Assembly (NCBI GenBank): GCA_001661245.1
Contig: KV454014.1
Coordinates: forward strand, 159,179 to 223,178
Origin: Pachysolen tannophilus NRRL Y-2460
Lineage: Eukaryota; Ascomycota; Pichiomycetes; Alaninales; Pachysolenaceae
Direction of reading: 5' to 3'
Length of the DNA stretch: 64,000 nucleotides
Shown here: one piece after another, positions 18,657 to 28,559 of the stretch
How positions within the stretch are numbered: the stretch's first letter is position 1
Layout: each line of letters begins with the position of its first letter
Translations under genes and position numbers: made by a program
Notes under the pieces: model-generated
What the model was told of the DNA's origin: nothing
What the model saw: only the letters and a program-made list of their open reading frames with translations
Databases searched by the model: none

Positions 18657-21600
18657 TTAGACAGAAGCTGCCGGAGCTCTGCCTCCTGCAGTTCCTAACA
18701 AGTAACTATGTTGCAATTCCTGATCACAACTATTACAATATTCTATTAAACTTTCTGTATTTGCTAGCATCTCCCTTACTGCATCGTCTTTTAAAGCTGC
18801 TGTATTTCCTAAAATTTCATCTTTAACAAAATGACATCTTTTAACTTCATTTAAAATCCAATTTTTCCATTCTCCATATGCTAATTCTTCTTCTGCCTTG
18901 TTGATGATTTTCAAATTAACCAAGAGCTCATTTCTTTTCAATCCTAATTCAATAAAAGTTTTCTTCAAATTTTCAATTGTTTTATATGAATTATCAGGCA
19001 GCAGCAGTTGCATCTGGTTGTGTTTTTGAGAATTTGTATTATCATCATTTACAAAATTTTCATTTAAATTTAAAATAAATGAATTATTTTTAAATTTATG
19101 GAAACATTGTGATTCAGAATTATTGTAAGACATAGTTTCACCATTCGATATTAAATCTTCAATATCTTTTAAATATATGGCTCTTTGCATGATATTAGAT
19201 GTACGTTGAAGAGTATACTGATCCATCATCTTACCAACTTCTCTCACAGTCCAATAAGAAGTTGTAGTTCTAACACTTATATAGACATTATAAAAAGTTG
19301 ATAATCCTAATAACATTACCAAGACCCAATGAAGTCTGATTCCTTTTAAAAAAGTGGTGAATAACGATAATAAAATTATGAATAAAGTCTTGACAATATA
19401 GAAAAAAGTACTTAAAGATTTTCTTAATGAAGCTCCGGCAACAACAGACCATCGAACATATATTAAATCTTGATTTTTTCTTTCTCTTTGTATCTTGTCA
19501 GCTAAACCAGGATTTGTTTCATCATCCACTTGACTAATCTGTCCAAATAATCTAATCGCCTTCACTACTTTACCATGAGACCCAATTATTCTAATAGCTT
19601 CATTAATATCTTTATCCAATTTTTTCTCAGTTTTTATCCTAGAAGTGGCAATCATAATCTTGTTGTTTACAAAATTTATACATTTACAAATAAAATTAAA
19701 GTTCTTGTTATCACCGAGATAATCAACTTTAGTATATATCAAAAGTTTACAATTTTTAACATTTAAAGAATATATTACAATTCTTGTCTGAACTTTAAAT
19801 GCTGTAGAACATGGGAATTTGAAAAATTGAGTTTCTTGAATAATATTGTAATACTTGCTATTAATAACATCTTCAATTGTTTGATTTATAATTGTAGTTT
19901 GAAATTCATAATCATCTAATATAGTATCAGTTTTAAAAGATCTAAGTAAATGATGAGTATTTTTATTTAATCTCCATAATGACATTGGAATATTTTCATT
20001 TCTCATATCAATAAAAGGTAATATTTTTTGCAATACAAAAGAATCATCACCTAAAAGAAAATGAAATAATGCTTTAGAAGGTATTTCATAAATTTTATCC
20101 CATATTAAAGTCATTTCATTTTTATAATTTGTCTTCATCTGTACTTGAGAATCATCATCAATAGATTTAACAAAAGATGGAATAATTTTTTTATGTCTTT
20201 CTTTAAATGAATTTTCATTTCTCTCCTTCTCTTGTAGCTCATGTGATATTCTAATATTTTCAAATTCCTCAATTAATTCTTTTAAATTTTTCTGTTTAGA
20301 AGGTTCTAATATCTTATTTTTAATCAATGCTGAAAATTGATCTTTAATCAATTTCCCAGAATCTAAAAATAATTTTGCTCTAATTGTTAATCCACTAATT
20401 TCATAAACTTTTAAAACATCACAAAATTCATCTTCATAACTCTCAAATGATACAATTTCACTTAAAGGTTTAAATAATAAGCTTATAAAATTCATGCTAT
20501 TCATATAAAAATAAACATTTTTTTCTGTTACAAAACATCTACCGGATAATTCTTGTTTACTATTTGGTAACCAAATTGATCTAAACTCTAATAAAAGATG
20601 CTCATTTGGAACAACTACTGATTCGAATAATGACTTTAATTGTACATCAAAAGGTTTTAAATAATTTGGATAATAACTAGGGTATCTTTCAGAAAAAGAT
20701 TTCTTTGGTTCAATTAACCATTTTTGTTGCGTTTCCTTTGATGGTATCAGTTCTGGTTCATTCAACAAATAATACATTCCCCAATTAACAGACCCCCATA
20801 TATTGGCAGTTATAGCACTGGGTATTGTTGTAGGAGATAAGAATGAATTCGATACTACTGCTTCTTTAGTCAATTGAGTTACTGTTGGAGTATTTAATAA
20901 TATACGTGCAGTTAATCCATCAGTTAAAAATTCCGAATCTTTTGTCACATATTGTGATAAATGATTTTGTATTATTGAAGACATAGAATTTTCTTGATTT
21001 ATAGTAGTCAATTCCATATCAATAGAAGTATTAGCGGTAGAAGCAAATTCATTAAGTAAAGGTGGATACCTACCAAATGCAGAATCATCATTCCCATTCA
21101 GTTGAGTTTGTTCTGATAATATTTTTTCTTTTACAACTTTGAAACATTTCAACCAACTTTTCAATTCATATAAAGTTTCCAGTTGAAATATAATTGAAGA
21201 TTCTATTGTTTTCAATTCAAAACAAAACCTTCTTTCTTCATCTGGACAATATCTAATATTACATAATAAAACTCCAATTTTATCTGTTTCCTGAACAAAA
21301 GTTTTTGAAGGACTTAAAACCAAGAGTCCAAATATTCCATCTTTAATAAAGACCCATCTTCTTACCCAAACTTGACGAACTGGTTTCCCTGTGCTAGTCT
21401 TCATAAAGAGCCATCCATGTTTTTCATAAGTAACTTCAGAAAAATTATCTAATAAAGTTGATGAATTAATTAATGTAGAATCATGATCACTTAATTGACG
21501 TGAAGGTTCAAATTGTTTTATTGTACTTTCTTCTGTTTGCTTTCTAGATGCATCCATATCTTTTGATAAAGTTTTCACAGAAAAATCAAATGATTTGTAA

Positions 21601-22373
21601 AACATTTTAATTCTTTTTGTTTTAAATCTAAATTGATCAGATTGTTTTGTATGTACATTAACATTTATATTTTCTTTCCAAATCAAATCACTTAAATCTA
21701 CTAACATAAAATTTATATTTTTAGATAAATTTGATATTGCCACAGATATATCTAAACAAACATGAATATATTGTTTTCTAATCTCTGATAATTGGAAAGC
21801 ATCTTCTCTTAATGCTGAAGGCTCTTTTGTCTTTGGTTGAGAATTATAACGTGATAAGAATAAATCATATTTATTTTGAATTGTTTCATAAATCTTGCGA
21901 AGATCTTTATAAGGTTTTATATCTTTTTTCAAAACATTCATTAATAAAGCTTCAATATCATTTGTTACACCAAATAATTTAAAAATCTCTTCTAAAGACT
22001 CTTTCAAACCAATTGAAGTATATACCAACATTGGCATTGTATAATCTTGATCCACTAATCCATCATTTAAAAAATTTGCTCTTAATTGATCCAATACTAC
22101 ATTAAGAAATTCTTTAAATTCTTGAAATCTTTGAGGATATTTTGAAGCCAATTTTAATAACCCATCTAACCATTGTTCAAATTTCTCAATTTGATTATTT
22201 AAATGGTTCATTGAAGCCCTAAAAGTTGGAGAATCTAATGCTGCTTCTTTAAAACTAACCGATATTAACTTTAAAGATTTTGTTGTAGTTTTCTTTGAAT
22301 GTGCAACTGCAGTTGCCACTTGATTTGAAGTTGAAGAAGCATCATGGTCGCTAGTCCTAATGGATGGGGACAT
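18657..22373 (-). CDS. SIP3: Sip3/Lam3-family sterol transfer protein (BAR-PH-GRAM-VASt)
   Basis: Lipid-transfer protein of ER-plasma membrane contact sites, related to yeast Sip3 (Lam3) and Ysp1 (Lam1). The 1238 residues match Sip3 in length. In order they show a helical BAR-like region (about 30-270) and a PH domain (about 315-410, HGWLFMKTSTGKPVRQVWVRRW). Next come a GRAM-like segment (about 590-645, CFVTEKNVYFYMNSMNFISL) and a VASt/StART-like domain (about 755-890). Two close membrane segments follow (about 988-1032, FYIVKTLFIILLSLF and LHWVLVMLLGLSTF), and a lumenal tail ends the protein. Sip3 rather than Ysp1 is a best guess, since the two are paralogues. Confidence 0.85.
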   Translation of the reverse strand: MSPSIRTSDHDASSTSNQVATAVAHSKKTTTKSLKLISVSFKEAALDSPTFRASMNHLNNQIEKFEQWLDGLLKLASKYPQRFQEFKEFLNVVLDQLRANFLNDGLVDQDYTMPMLVYTSIGLKESLEEIFKLFGVTNDIEALLMNVLKKDIKPYKDLRKIYETIQNKYDLFLSRYNSQPKTKEPSALREDAFQLSEIRKQYIHVCLDISVAISNLSKNINFMLVDLSDLIWKENINVNVHTKQSDQFRFKTKRIKMFYKSFDFSVKTLSKDMDASRKQTEESTIKQFEPSRQLSDHDSTLINSSTLLDNFSEVTYEKHGWLFMKTSTGKPVRQVWVRRWVFIKDGIFGLLVLSPSKTFVQETDKIGVLLCNIRYCPDEERRFCFELKTIESSIIFQLETLYELKSWLKCFKVVKEKILSEQTQLNGNDDSAFGRYPPLLNEFASTANTSIDMELTTINQENSMSSIIQNHLSQYVTKDSEFLTDGLTARILLNTPTVTQLTKEAVVSNSFLSPTTIPSAITANIWGSVNWGMYYLLNEPELIPSKETQQKWLIEPKKSFSERYPSYYPNYLKPFDVQLKSLFESVVVPNEHLLLEFRSIWLPNSKQELSGRCFVTEKNVYFYMNSMNFISLLFKPLSEIVSFESYEDEFCDVLKVYEISGLTIRAKLFLDSGKLIKDQFSALIKNKILEPSKQKNLKELIEEFENIRISHELQEKERNENSFKERHKKIIPSFVKSIDDDSQVQMKTNYKNEMTLIWDKIYEIPSKALFHFLLGDDSFVLQKILPFIDMRNENIPMSLWRLNKNTHHLLRSFKTDTILDDYEFQTTIINQTIEDVINSKYYNIIQETQFFKFPCSTAFKVQTRIVIYSLNVKNCKLLIYTKVDYLGDNKNFNFICKCINFVNNKIMIATSRIKTEKKLDKDINEAIRIIGSHGKVVKAIRLFGQISQVDDETNPGLADKIQRERKNQDLIYVRWSVVAGASLRKSLSTFFYIVKTLFIILLSLFTTFLKGIRLHWVLVMLLGLSTFYNVYISVRTTTSYWTVREVGKMMDQYTLQRTSNIMQRAIYLKDIEDLISNGETMSYNNSESQCFHKFKNNSFILNLNENFVNDDNTNSQKHNQMQLLLPDNSYKTIENLKKTFIELGLKRNELLVNLKIINKAEEELAYGEWKNWILNEVKRCHFVKDEILGNTAALKDDAVREMLANTESLIEYCNSCDQELQHSYLLGTAGGRAPAASV

Positions 22374-22444
22374 AACTTGAGCTAATCAAAGGGCACACAG
22401 GCAAAAACAAAAACCAAAAAAAAAAATTCAATGGAATTGATGAT

Positions 22445-22481
<37 letters not shown>

Positions 22482-22827
22482 TGGGGTTTTGGTTTAATTT
22501 TTATTTTTTAGTATTTTTATTTTTTCTTTACATTTTGGCTGTTCTTCTCGCGGGCTGGGTTTCCGCGGCAGGCCCGGCAAAAACCTAAGGGACATTGGGC
22601 AGCCAAAAAAGGCGGACAGAGGGGAGAGCGGACTGGGCTGGCAGGTTGCCTTTACTGCTCCAGATGTTTAGGTGGATCTCACCAGCCATCGTCCGCTTCT
22701 AGTGCTGCTGTTGCTGTTGCCGCCGCCTAAAAGAAAAAAAACACTTCTACAATTTCAGCATAAAGCGAACTTTTACTGAACAATTTTATACAGAAAATAT
22801 ATATATTTATATACATGGACATGGAGT
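22374..22827. other. SIP3 promoter and MRPL17 3' region
   Basis: A (TA)n tract of about 33 bp (22447-22479) is close to the SIP3 start. A GC-rich stretch (about 22545-22735) with GGCGGACAG, GCGGACTGGGC and GCCGCCGCC follows. No gene is seen. Confidence 0.5.
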
Positions 22828-23840
22828 CTATACGTTTGAAAGAAGATGACCAATTTGTTGGAAATAATTTGGAGTAACCAATTTTTCAATTTCTTCCTTT
22901 GTCAACCATCTAAATTCTTTAATATTTTGTGAAGGTTGTAATTGAAATTTACCTGCCAATATATGTGATTTAATCAAGTATTCTCTTGAAATATTAGTTT
23001 CATCATCATTATTAGCATCATTAGAATTTGTATCTATAATCAATTTTTTATCCTTTGAATATTTTAAAACTGCTGTTGGAGTATTAGATACAGTCCAAGT
23101 TTTAATTAAATCACCACCAAGTTTCCTTAAACCTTCTTCAGCAACGATATGTAATGGTTTTAAATCTTTTTCTAATTGAAATGATGGGAATTTCCAAATA
23201 TTATTTTCATTTGTATTTATAACAAGGTATAAAGTACGTGATAATTTTCTTTCTAAACTTTTAAAATCATTTAATTCATCAGATTTTGTAATTCTTGAAT
23301 TTGGTTGTATTGGTCTTGAAATACTATTTGAATCTTCTTGTCCTGAAGTTGAAGAAGTTTCTTCTCTTGGAATAATAATTTCTTGTTTATATCTTCTTTC
23401 TCTATTATGCATTATATCTGGTACACCTTTAGGAAACCAAACACCTGGTTGTTTTGAAACAGGTCCTCTTTGAGCATCAAGAAAACGACGTTCTGCTAAA
23501 GTACCTTTTCTAAAATAAAAAAATTGAGGAAAAGTCCACATAAGACGACGTGAAAGTTCTTCCTGGTATTTGTAATATTTTTTTTCAAAATCATTCATAT
23601 CCAGTGTTACAATTGGATTTCTAGATAAAAGTATTCCAGCATTTATTAATGAATTAGAATTTGAAACTTCATTCTTTAATACTAAACATGATGAAAAATT
23701 TCTCTTATTTATACCTATAATCAAAAAAAAGAAAGTAAAGTTAGTTAATGTCTCTTTTAAGTTTTTTCTGTTTTATTCAACAAATTTTTTCACTTTAACT
23801 TACTATTACAACTACTACCTATTCTCAAATTCTTGAACAT
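22828..23840 (-). CDS. MRPL17: Mitochondrial large ribosomal subunit protein mL46 (spliced)
   Basis: Component of the mitochondrial 54S/large subunit. Exon 1 is 23840-23804 (MFKNLRIGSSCN plus one base) and exon 2 is 23714-22828, for 307 residues. The N-terminus is basic and Ser/Asn-rich, as expected for a presequence. The conserved mL46 block is EELSRRLMWTFPQFFYFRKG and RRFLDAQRGPVSKQPGVWFPKG. A Nudix-like fold region follows, with HIVAEEGLRKLGGDL and HILAGKFQL. Without the intron the open frame would have to begin at a TTG. The exon 1 ATG and a consensus intron resolve this. Confidence 0.92.
23715..23803 (-). other. MRPL17: Intron of MRPL17
   Basis: On the minus strand the donor is GTAAGT, the branch site TTAACTAAC and the acceptor GATTATAG after a T-run. 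Removing 89 bases gives Ser (A|GT) at the junction and keeps the frame. Confidence 0.88.
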
Positions 23841-24689
23841 ATTGGAATCAATACTCTGGATTAAATACAAATAAAAGCACAATCAAAATACTTATAGAAG
23901 TATAATCCAACCTCTTGTGAAAAAAAAAAATGGAAAAATGAAAAAATGAAAAAATGAAAAAAATAATGTCCGATTGATTAATTCTATAATACCATTAAAT
24001 TTTCACCCATAAATATGATTGATTTACTTAACCATAATAATCTCTCGTCAATTCTCTCACCAATTCAGGTTTAATTCGATGAAAAGTTTTTCTGTGTTTC
24101 CAATGCACGACCTAAACTTTTATTTTGCCAAGTTACCCGGAAATGGACATTTGGACATTTTGGACATTTTGCGGATCTTTTTACTGGACATGAGCCCTGT
24201 TGATCGTATAGTACACTAAAAAATTTATATTGTCACGGGTTTTTGTTTTTAAAATGAAAAAGAAAAAAAAAACGCTGCCAAAATTTGAAATTTTAACCGC
24301 GGTTAAATTCAAATTCAAATTCAAATTCAAACGGAAAAGGTATAAAAGGAGAAGGTTTCGCTGTTTTTCTCATATAATAAAACAAAAGAAAAAATAATAT
24401 TAAAAGAAAGTGGCCATTTTATAAAAAATAATTATTAAAATTAATTAATTAATTGGTTAATTATAATATTAATTCAATCTATATATATATATATATATAT
24501 ATATTCATATATTAGTCAATCAATCGTTGTGAGAAAAAAAGAAAAGAAAAGAGAGGTTACACGTAAATTTTTAATTATATAATATATTTGTTTCCTGTAA
24601 TTAAAATTAAAAGCTTTCTTTGTCTGTTGTAATATATATATATATATATATAAAAATTATATATATATAAAACAGCATTAAAAACTAAA

Positions 24690-24721
<32 letters not shown>

Positions 24722-24824
24722 ACCATCAGATATTTGATTAATCTGAGTAGTTAATAGTAATATTTTAAAAGTCTTTTTTAATAAATATAAAAGAAAGTAG
24801 TCGAATCGAGTGATTTAAAAAAAA
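23841..24824. other. Divergent promoter region of MRPL17 and NRD1
   Basis: No convincing gene is seen; a 66-codon open frame at 24019 has no recognisable content. Visible elements are TTACCCGG (24133-24140, a Reb1-type site), three short GGACATT repeats near 24143-24170, a 16-bp palindrome at 24292-24307 followed by TTCAAA repeats, and TA microsatellites at about 24480-24504 and 24632-24652. The NRD1 leader has GTAA/GTAG and TCTT motifs. Confidence 0.55.
24292..24329. promoter_or_regulatory. CCGCGG palindrome followed by (TTCAAA)n
   Basis: TTTAACCGCGGTTAAA is a perfect 16-bp palindrome centred on CCGCGG, directly followed by about four TTCAAA units. Such a centre could bind a zinc-cluster or Rsc3-type factor; that is inferred. 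Confidence 0.4.
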
Positions 24825-26825
24825 ATGTCAATTGAAGAATTTGAGGTCATTTTAAAAGAATTACCAAATTTGAAAGCTCCAGGAGTTTCTGGATCACGTA
24901 TTAAAAAATTAACAGAATTAGCTATTAGTAATGTTTCAGATGAATCTAAAATTGTACAAAAATTATATATTCAATGTAAGGCAACTCCTTCAACTCATAA
25001 ATTAGGTATATTATATGTTATAGATTCAATAGTAAGAGCTTATGTTGAAGAATGTAAAAAATTAAATTTATCAATTAATGAAGATGCTAATGATGGCACT
25101 TTTGCTTCTGGTGTTTATAAAATCTCAACTATAATTGAAAATTTAATTGATGATTCAATGGTTTCTATATTAGATTCAAAACAACGCGAAAAAATTGGTA
25201 AATTAGTAGATATTTGGGAAAGAGCCGGTACTTTTGATGGTTCAATTATTAAATCAATCAGATCTAAATATTTTAAAACAACAACTCCACCAGGTAGTCC
25301 TCCACCTTCAATAGTAGGAACTGGAACCACTGGAACTACTAGAACCACTGAAACTACTGAAATCAATAGTAATCTGAGTAATAATGTTGCTTCTAATAGT
25401 AATAGTGGTACTAATAATAATTCACCAAAACCAAATTTACTGGATCCTAATGCTATATTACAAGCTTTAGTTTCTTTAAATGGTGGAAATTCTGCTCTAA
25501 ATAGTGGTGGTTCAGGTACTACTTCTGTAATGCCTTCAAGTAGTAATGGTTCTTCTTTAGAACAACAAAAGGCAGCAGCTTCTGCTTTCCTTAATAATAA
25601 TACTGGTAATAATAATGGTAATATTCAACAGCCAACAAATTTGGCTGATCCAAATGCTATTTTTAACATGTTACAACAAATGAATCCTCATCAACCTTTG
25701 AAAACTTCAAAACCAGAACCAAGACGTGGTCGTCATGAAGATAATAATAATTTTTCAAGAAGATCAAGATCAAGATCTCCAAGTCTTAATAATAATAGTA
25801 ATAATAATATCAATATCATTAATGGAAATCATACCGATGATGATTTTAGACAAAGAGAAACTCCTGAAGTATATGAAAGAAATGTTCCAGGTACTGCTCA
25901 TTATAGACCAAGACATTTCTCTTATGATAATTCAATTCCTGCAGGTTCAATAAAAGTAATGAGTAGAACTTTATTTATAGGAGGTGTACCAACTTATATG
26001 GATGAAAGAGAATTAGCTTCAGTTTTAAGACCTTATGCAGAGGTACAAAGTGTTATTTTAAATAATGAAAGAAAACATGCTTTTGTAAAAGTTTATTCTA
26101 GAGCAGAAGCAGAATCTGTAATACAATCTTTTAATAAAAATGGTAATTTAGCATTAAGAACAAGGTGGGGTGTTGGTTTTGGTCCAAGAGATTGTTGTGA
26201 TTATCAACATGGTGTCAGTATTATCCCTATTGCAAGATTGACCGATGCTGATAAACGTTGGATCGTAAGTGCAGAATGGGGTGGAACTGGTGGTGAACCT
26301 TTGGTTCCAGGTTTATGTATAGATGAACCAGATATTGAAATTGGAGCTGGTGTTTCATCAAAAGCCATTTCTAGAAAAATGCCAACAAATAGTGCAAGAA
26401 ATGGTCCAAGATCAAATAGACCAGGTGAACCTTTGGAAAATGTTGTTAGGGCCTCATTTATGGAAAATAATAATTTCGGAAATGCTAATGGTGGTAACGG
26501 TAATGGATTCATGTCAAATAATATCAATAATCCATTACAAAATTTGTTCCAACCTCAACAAGCTGGTCAACCTTTAAATTTTAATTCCCCACCTCAAGGT
26601 TCAATTGCTCCTAATCTTAATCCAAATAGTGGTATGGGAGGTGGAAGCAGTAACGTTAATTCAATCATGCAAAGTTTAGCTGCAATGGTTAACAACAGCA
26701 GTAGTAATGATAACAGCCGTGCGGCTCCAGTTCAACAACAACAACATCAACAACTGCCTCCTCAAACAAATGGTTTGACTCCGGAATTAGCAAAGTTATT
26801 AGAACAAATGAATAAAAGCAATTGA
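24825..26825 (+). CDS. NRD1: Nrd1, RNA-binding transcription termination factor
   Basis: Subunit of the Nrd1-Nab3-Sen1 complex, which terminates short Pol II transcripts and hands them to the exosome. The 666-residue protein has an N-terminal CTD-interaction domain (about 1-150, SIEEFEVILKELPNLKAPGV, HKLGILYVIDSIVRAYVEE). An Asn/Ser/Thr-rich linker with an RS-like patch (SRRSRSRSPS) follows. The RRM (about 380-450) shows RNP2 TLFIGGVP and RNP1-like KHAFVKV. The flanking conserved segment RWGVGFGPRDCCDY to EPDIEIG is characteristic of Nrd1. The C-terminus is Gln/Asn-rich. Leader motifs suggest self-regulation. Confidence 0.96.
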   Translation: MSIEEFEVILKELPNLKAPGVSGSRIKKLTELAISNVSDESKIVQKLYIQCKATPSTHKLGILYVIDSIVRAYVEECKKLNLSINEDANDGTFASGVYKISTIIENLIDDSMVSILDSKQREKIGKLVDIWERAGTFDGSIIKSIRSKYFKTTTPPGSPPPSIVGTGTTGTTRTTETTEINSNLSNNVASNSNSGTNNNSPKPNLLDPNAILQALVSLNGGNSALNSGGSGTTSVMPSSSNGSSLEQQKAAASAFLNNNTGNNNGNIQQPTNLADPNAIFNMLQQMNPHQPLKTSKPEPRRGRHEDNNNFSRRSRSRSPSLNNNSNNNINIINGNHTDDDFRQRETPEVYERNVPGTAHYRPRHFSYDNSIPAGSIKVMSRTLFIGGVPTYMDERELASVLRPYAEVQSVILNNERKHAFVKVYSRAEAESVIQSFNKNGNLALRTRWGVGFGPRDCCDYQHGVSIIPIARLTDADKRWIVSAEWGGTGGEPLVPGLCIDEPDIEIGAGVSSKAISRKMPTNSARNGPRSNRPGEPLENVVRASFMENNNFGNANGGNGNGFMSNNINNPLQNLFQPQQAGQPLNFNSPPQGSIAPNLNPNSGMGGGSSNVNSIMQSLAAMVNNSSSNDNSRAAPVQQQQHQQLPPQTNGLTPELAKLLEQMNKSN

Positions 26826-27158
26826 ATTTTTCCTTTTTTTTTATTCTTTTTCTGTTTTTATATATATAGTCTTCTTGGTAATAAAAAACATGAATTCTTT
26901 TATTCGGTTTTGTAGTATTCTGTTCTTTTTTAGAGCGGCTGGAAAAGTCAAGACATGAGTCTCTTCAATGAGATGATCAAGACAACGAAAGAGAAAAGAA
27001 AGAGTAGAATGTGATAATTCAATCTCTATCAAAAATAATATTTTACCTGATGGAGGGTGGTATTAAGATTGGGAAATGGACAATCGATAGATTTCTTTAC
27101 AATAAAGTTATTACACTAGATAAAGTACAATATATATCAGAAAAGTTTTCAAATTTTT
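26826..27158. other. Convergent 3' region of NRD1 and TGL2
   Basis: An AT-rich spacer with T-runs just after the NRD1 stop codon. No gene or other element is seen. Confidence 0.5.
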
Positions 27159-28373
27159 TTATAAACCTTCTTTTGCTAAATTATCTATAATATCTAAATA
27201 TAATGCCACTGCGTTGAACTTTGGTTTTTCTCCTAATATTGCTTCAGAATAATATTTCCTTATAGTGTTTGTCCAATTAATCAAATCCAAATGATCAACA
27301 TTCTCCAATGTTCCTAAATATTTCCCCCATTTAGAAGATTCTACACCAACCATCCCATCATTATCCCCCTGAGTCTCATAGATGATTTTCCATGAGAAAT
27401 AAAACACATTATAAAAACTTGGTACAAACCTTGAGCCATAACTAAAATATTTGACATTGGAATCATCAGGTACTTCTTTATTAAAATGATTATTGACATA
27501 ATCTGTAGTCAATTCGAATATGCTTCTTGGTATGATTTTTTGTAATGGGCCTTGTTTCACTTCCTTATCACTTAATTTAAAGTTGTTGATAATATAATCA
27601 GCCATTCCTGAACCATGATGAGGAGATGAAATTGTAGTCAAACTCATAACTTTATAATTTTTTTGTTCTATTTTTGAAATCAAATATCTTGCATCTAATC
27701 CTCCCATTGAGTGAGCTATTAAGTTAACCTTTATTGGTTCATCTTTAGGATTTTTATCTGTACCAGAATCTTTACCTTCCTCATGATAAATCAAATTTGC
27801 ATCATCTTTTGTATCTTGTCTTAATTTAATAATCTTTGTCTCTATGAACTTGTTTAATGCATTTGCTCTTTCTTCTATACTACCAAAAGGAGGTACTCTT
27901 GCTACTAATACAGTACATCCTTTCAGATCTAAAGCTTCCTTAATACCATGCCAATAATTAAAATAAAACCCTCCATTTTCCTCCGCTAATTCTTTTCCAA
28001 CAGATTCTGCTGTTTTACCAAATGATTGATTTAAAGATATGTTGAAATTATGTAAAAATCTTCTTATAGGAGGAACAATGAAAAGTCTATCAAACCCTGA
28101 AAACCCATGGCATAGCACTATGGGATACTTTGGTGTTTGATAGTCATCTCTTAGACCTGAAAATTTATCAACAATAATTATGTCCTCTTCGTTACTGACA
28201 TCTCTGGTACTATTGGCAAAATTTCTGCATGATCCATCTCTACTATGCAACGACAACTCATAATGACGAGTAGTAACAACAGTTAAGGGCACCAAGCTCA
28301 AGAAATAATGATGGCGAAACTTGGGGATCATTCCTTTCATTTGTAGGGATATCAATGATATTCTAGGGATCAT
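27159..28373 (-). CDS. TGL2: Mitochondrial triacylglycerol lipase, Tgl2-like
   Basis: Alpha/beta-hydrolase of 404 residues. The oxyanion-hole region is PIVLCHGFSGFD and the nucleophile elbow is LIAHSMGGLDARY with Ser222 as the catalytic serine. Likely acid and histidine partners lie in GDNDGMVGVES and NVDHLDL. This arrangement matches bacterial-type triacylglycerol lipases and yeast Tgl2, a mitochondrial lipase. The N-terminus has basic residues and few acids (MIPRISLISLQMKGMIPKFRHHYF), consistent with mitochondrial targeting. The frame is open 24 codons farther upstream without an ATG, so the first ATG is used. Confidence 0.85.
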   Translation of the reverse strand: MIPRISLISLQMKGMIPKFRHHYFLSLVPLTVVTTRHYELSLHSRDGSCRNFANSTRDVSNEEDIIIVDKFSGLRDDYQTPKYPIVLCHGFSGFDRLFIVPPIRRFLHNFNISLNQSFGKTAESVGKELAEENGGFYFNYWHGIKEALDLKGCTVLVARVPPFGSIEERANALNKFIETKIIKLRQDTKDDANLIYHEEGKDSGTDKNPKDEPIKVNLIAHSMGGLDARYLISKIEQKNYKVMSLTTISSPHHGSGMADYIINNFKLSDKEVKQGPLQKIIPRSIFELTTDYVNNHFNKEVPDDSNVKYFSYGSRFVPSFYNVFYFSWKIIYETQGDNDGMVGVESSKWGKYLGTLENVDHLDLINWTNTIRKYYSEAILGEKPKFNAVALYLDIIDNLAKEGL

Positions 28374-28559
28374 TTTGAAAAAATTAAGAAATATCAAAAA
28401 AAAATATAAAAAAATAGAATACAATTTAATATATTTGCAGTACAAATTATTTTATGAAGCAATTAACTTATATAAGATATAAACTTGACAATATAATTCT
28501 AAATGATTTTTAAAACTATACAAGAGGATCTAGTTTATTTTTTTTTTTTTTTGGTTCTT

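Noticed and set aside
24019-24219. 66-codon open frame between MRPL17 and NRD1
   Set aside because: It covers promoter motifs and short GGACATT repeats and has no protein-like pattern.
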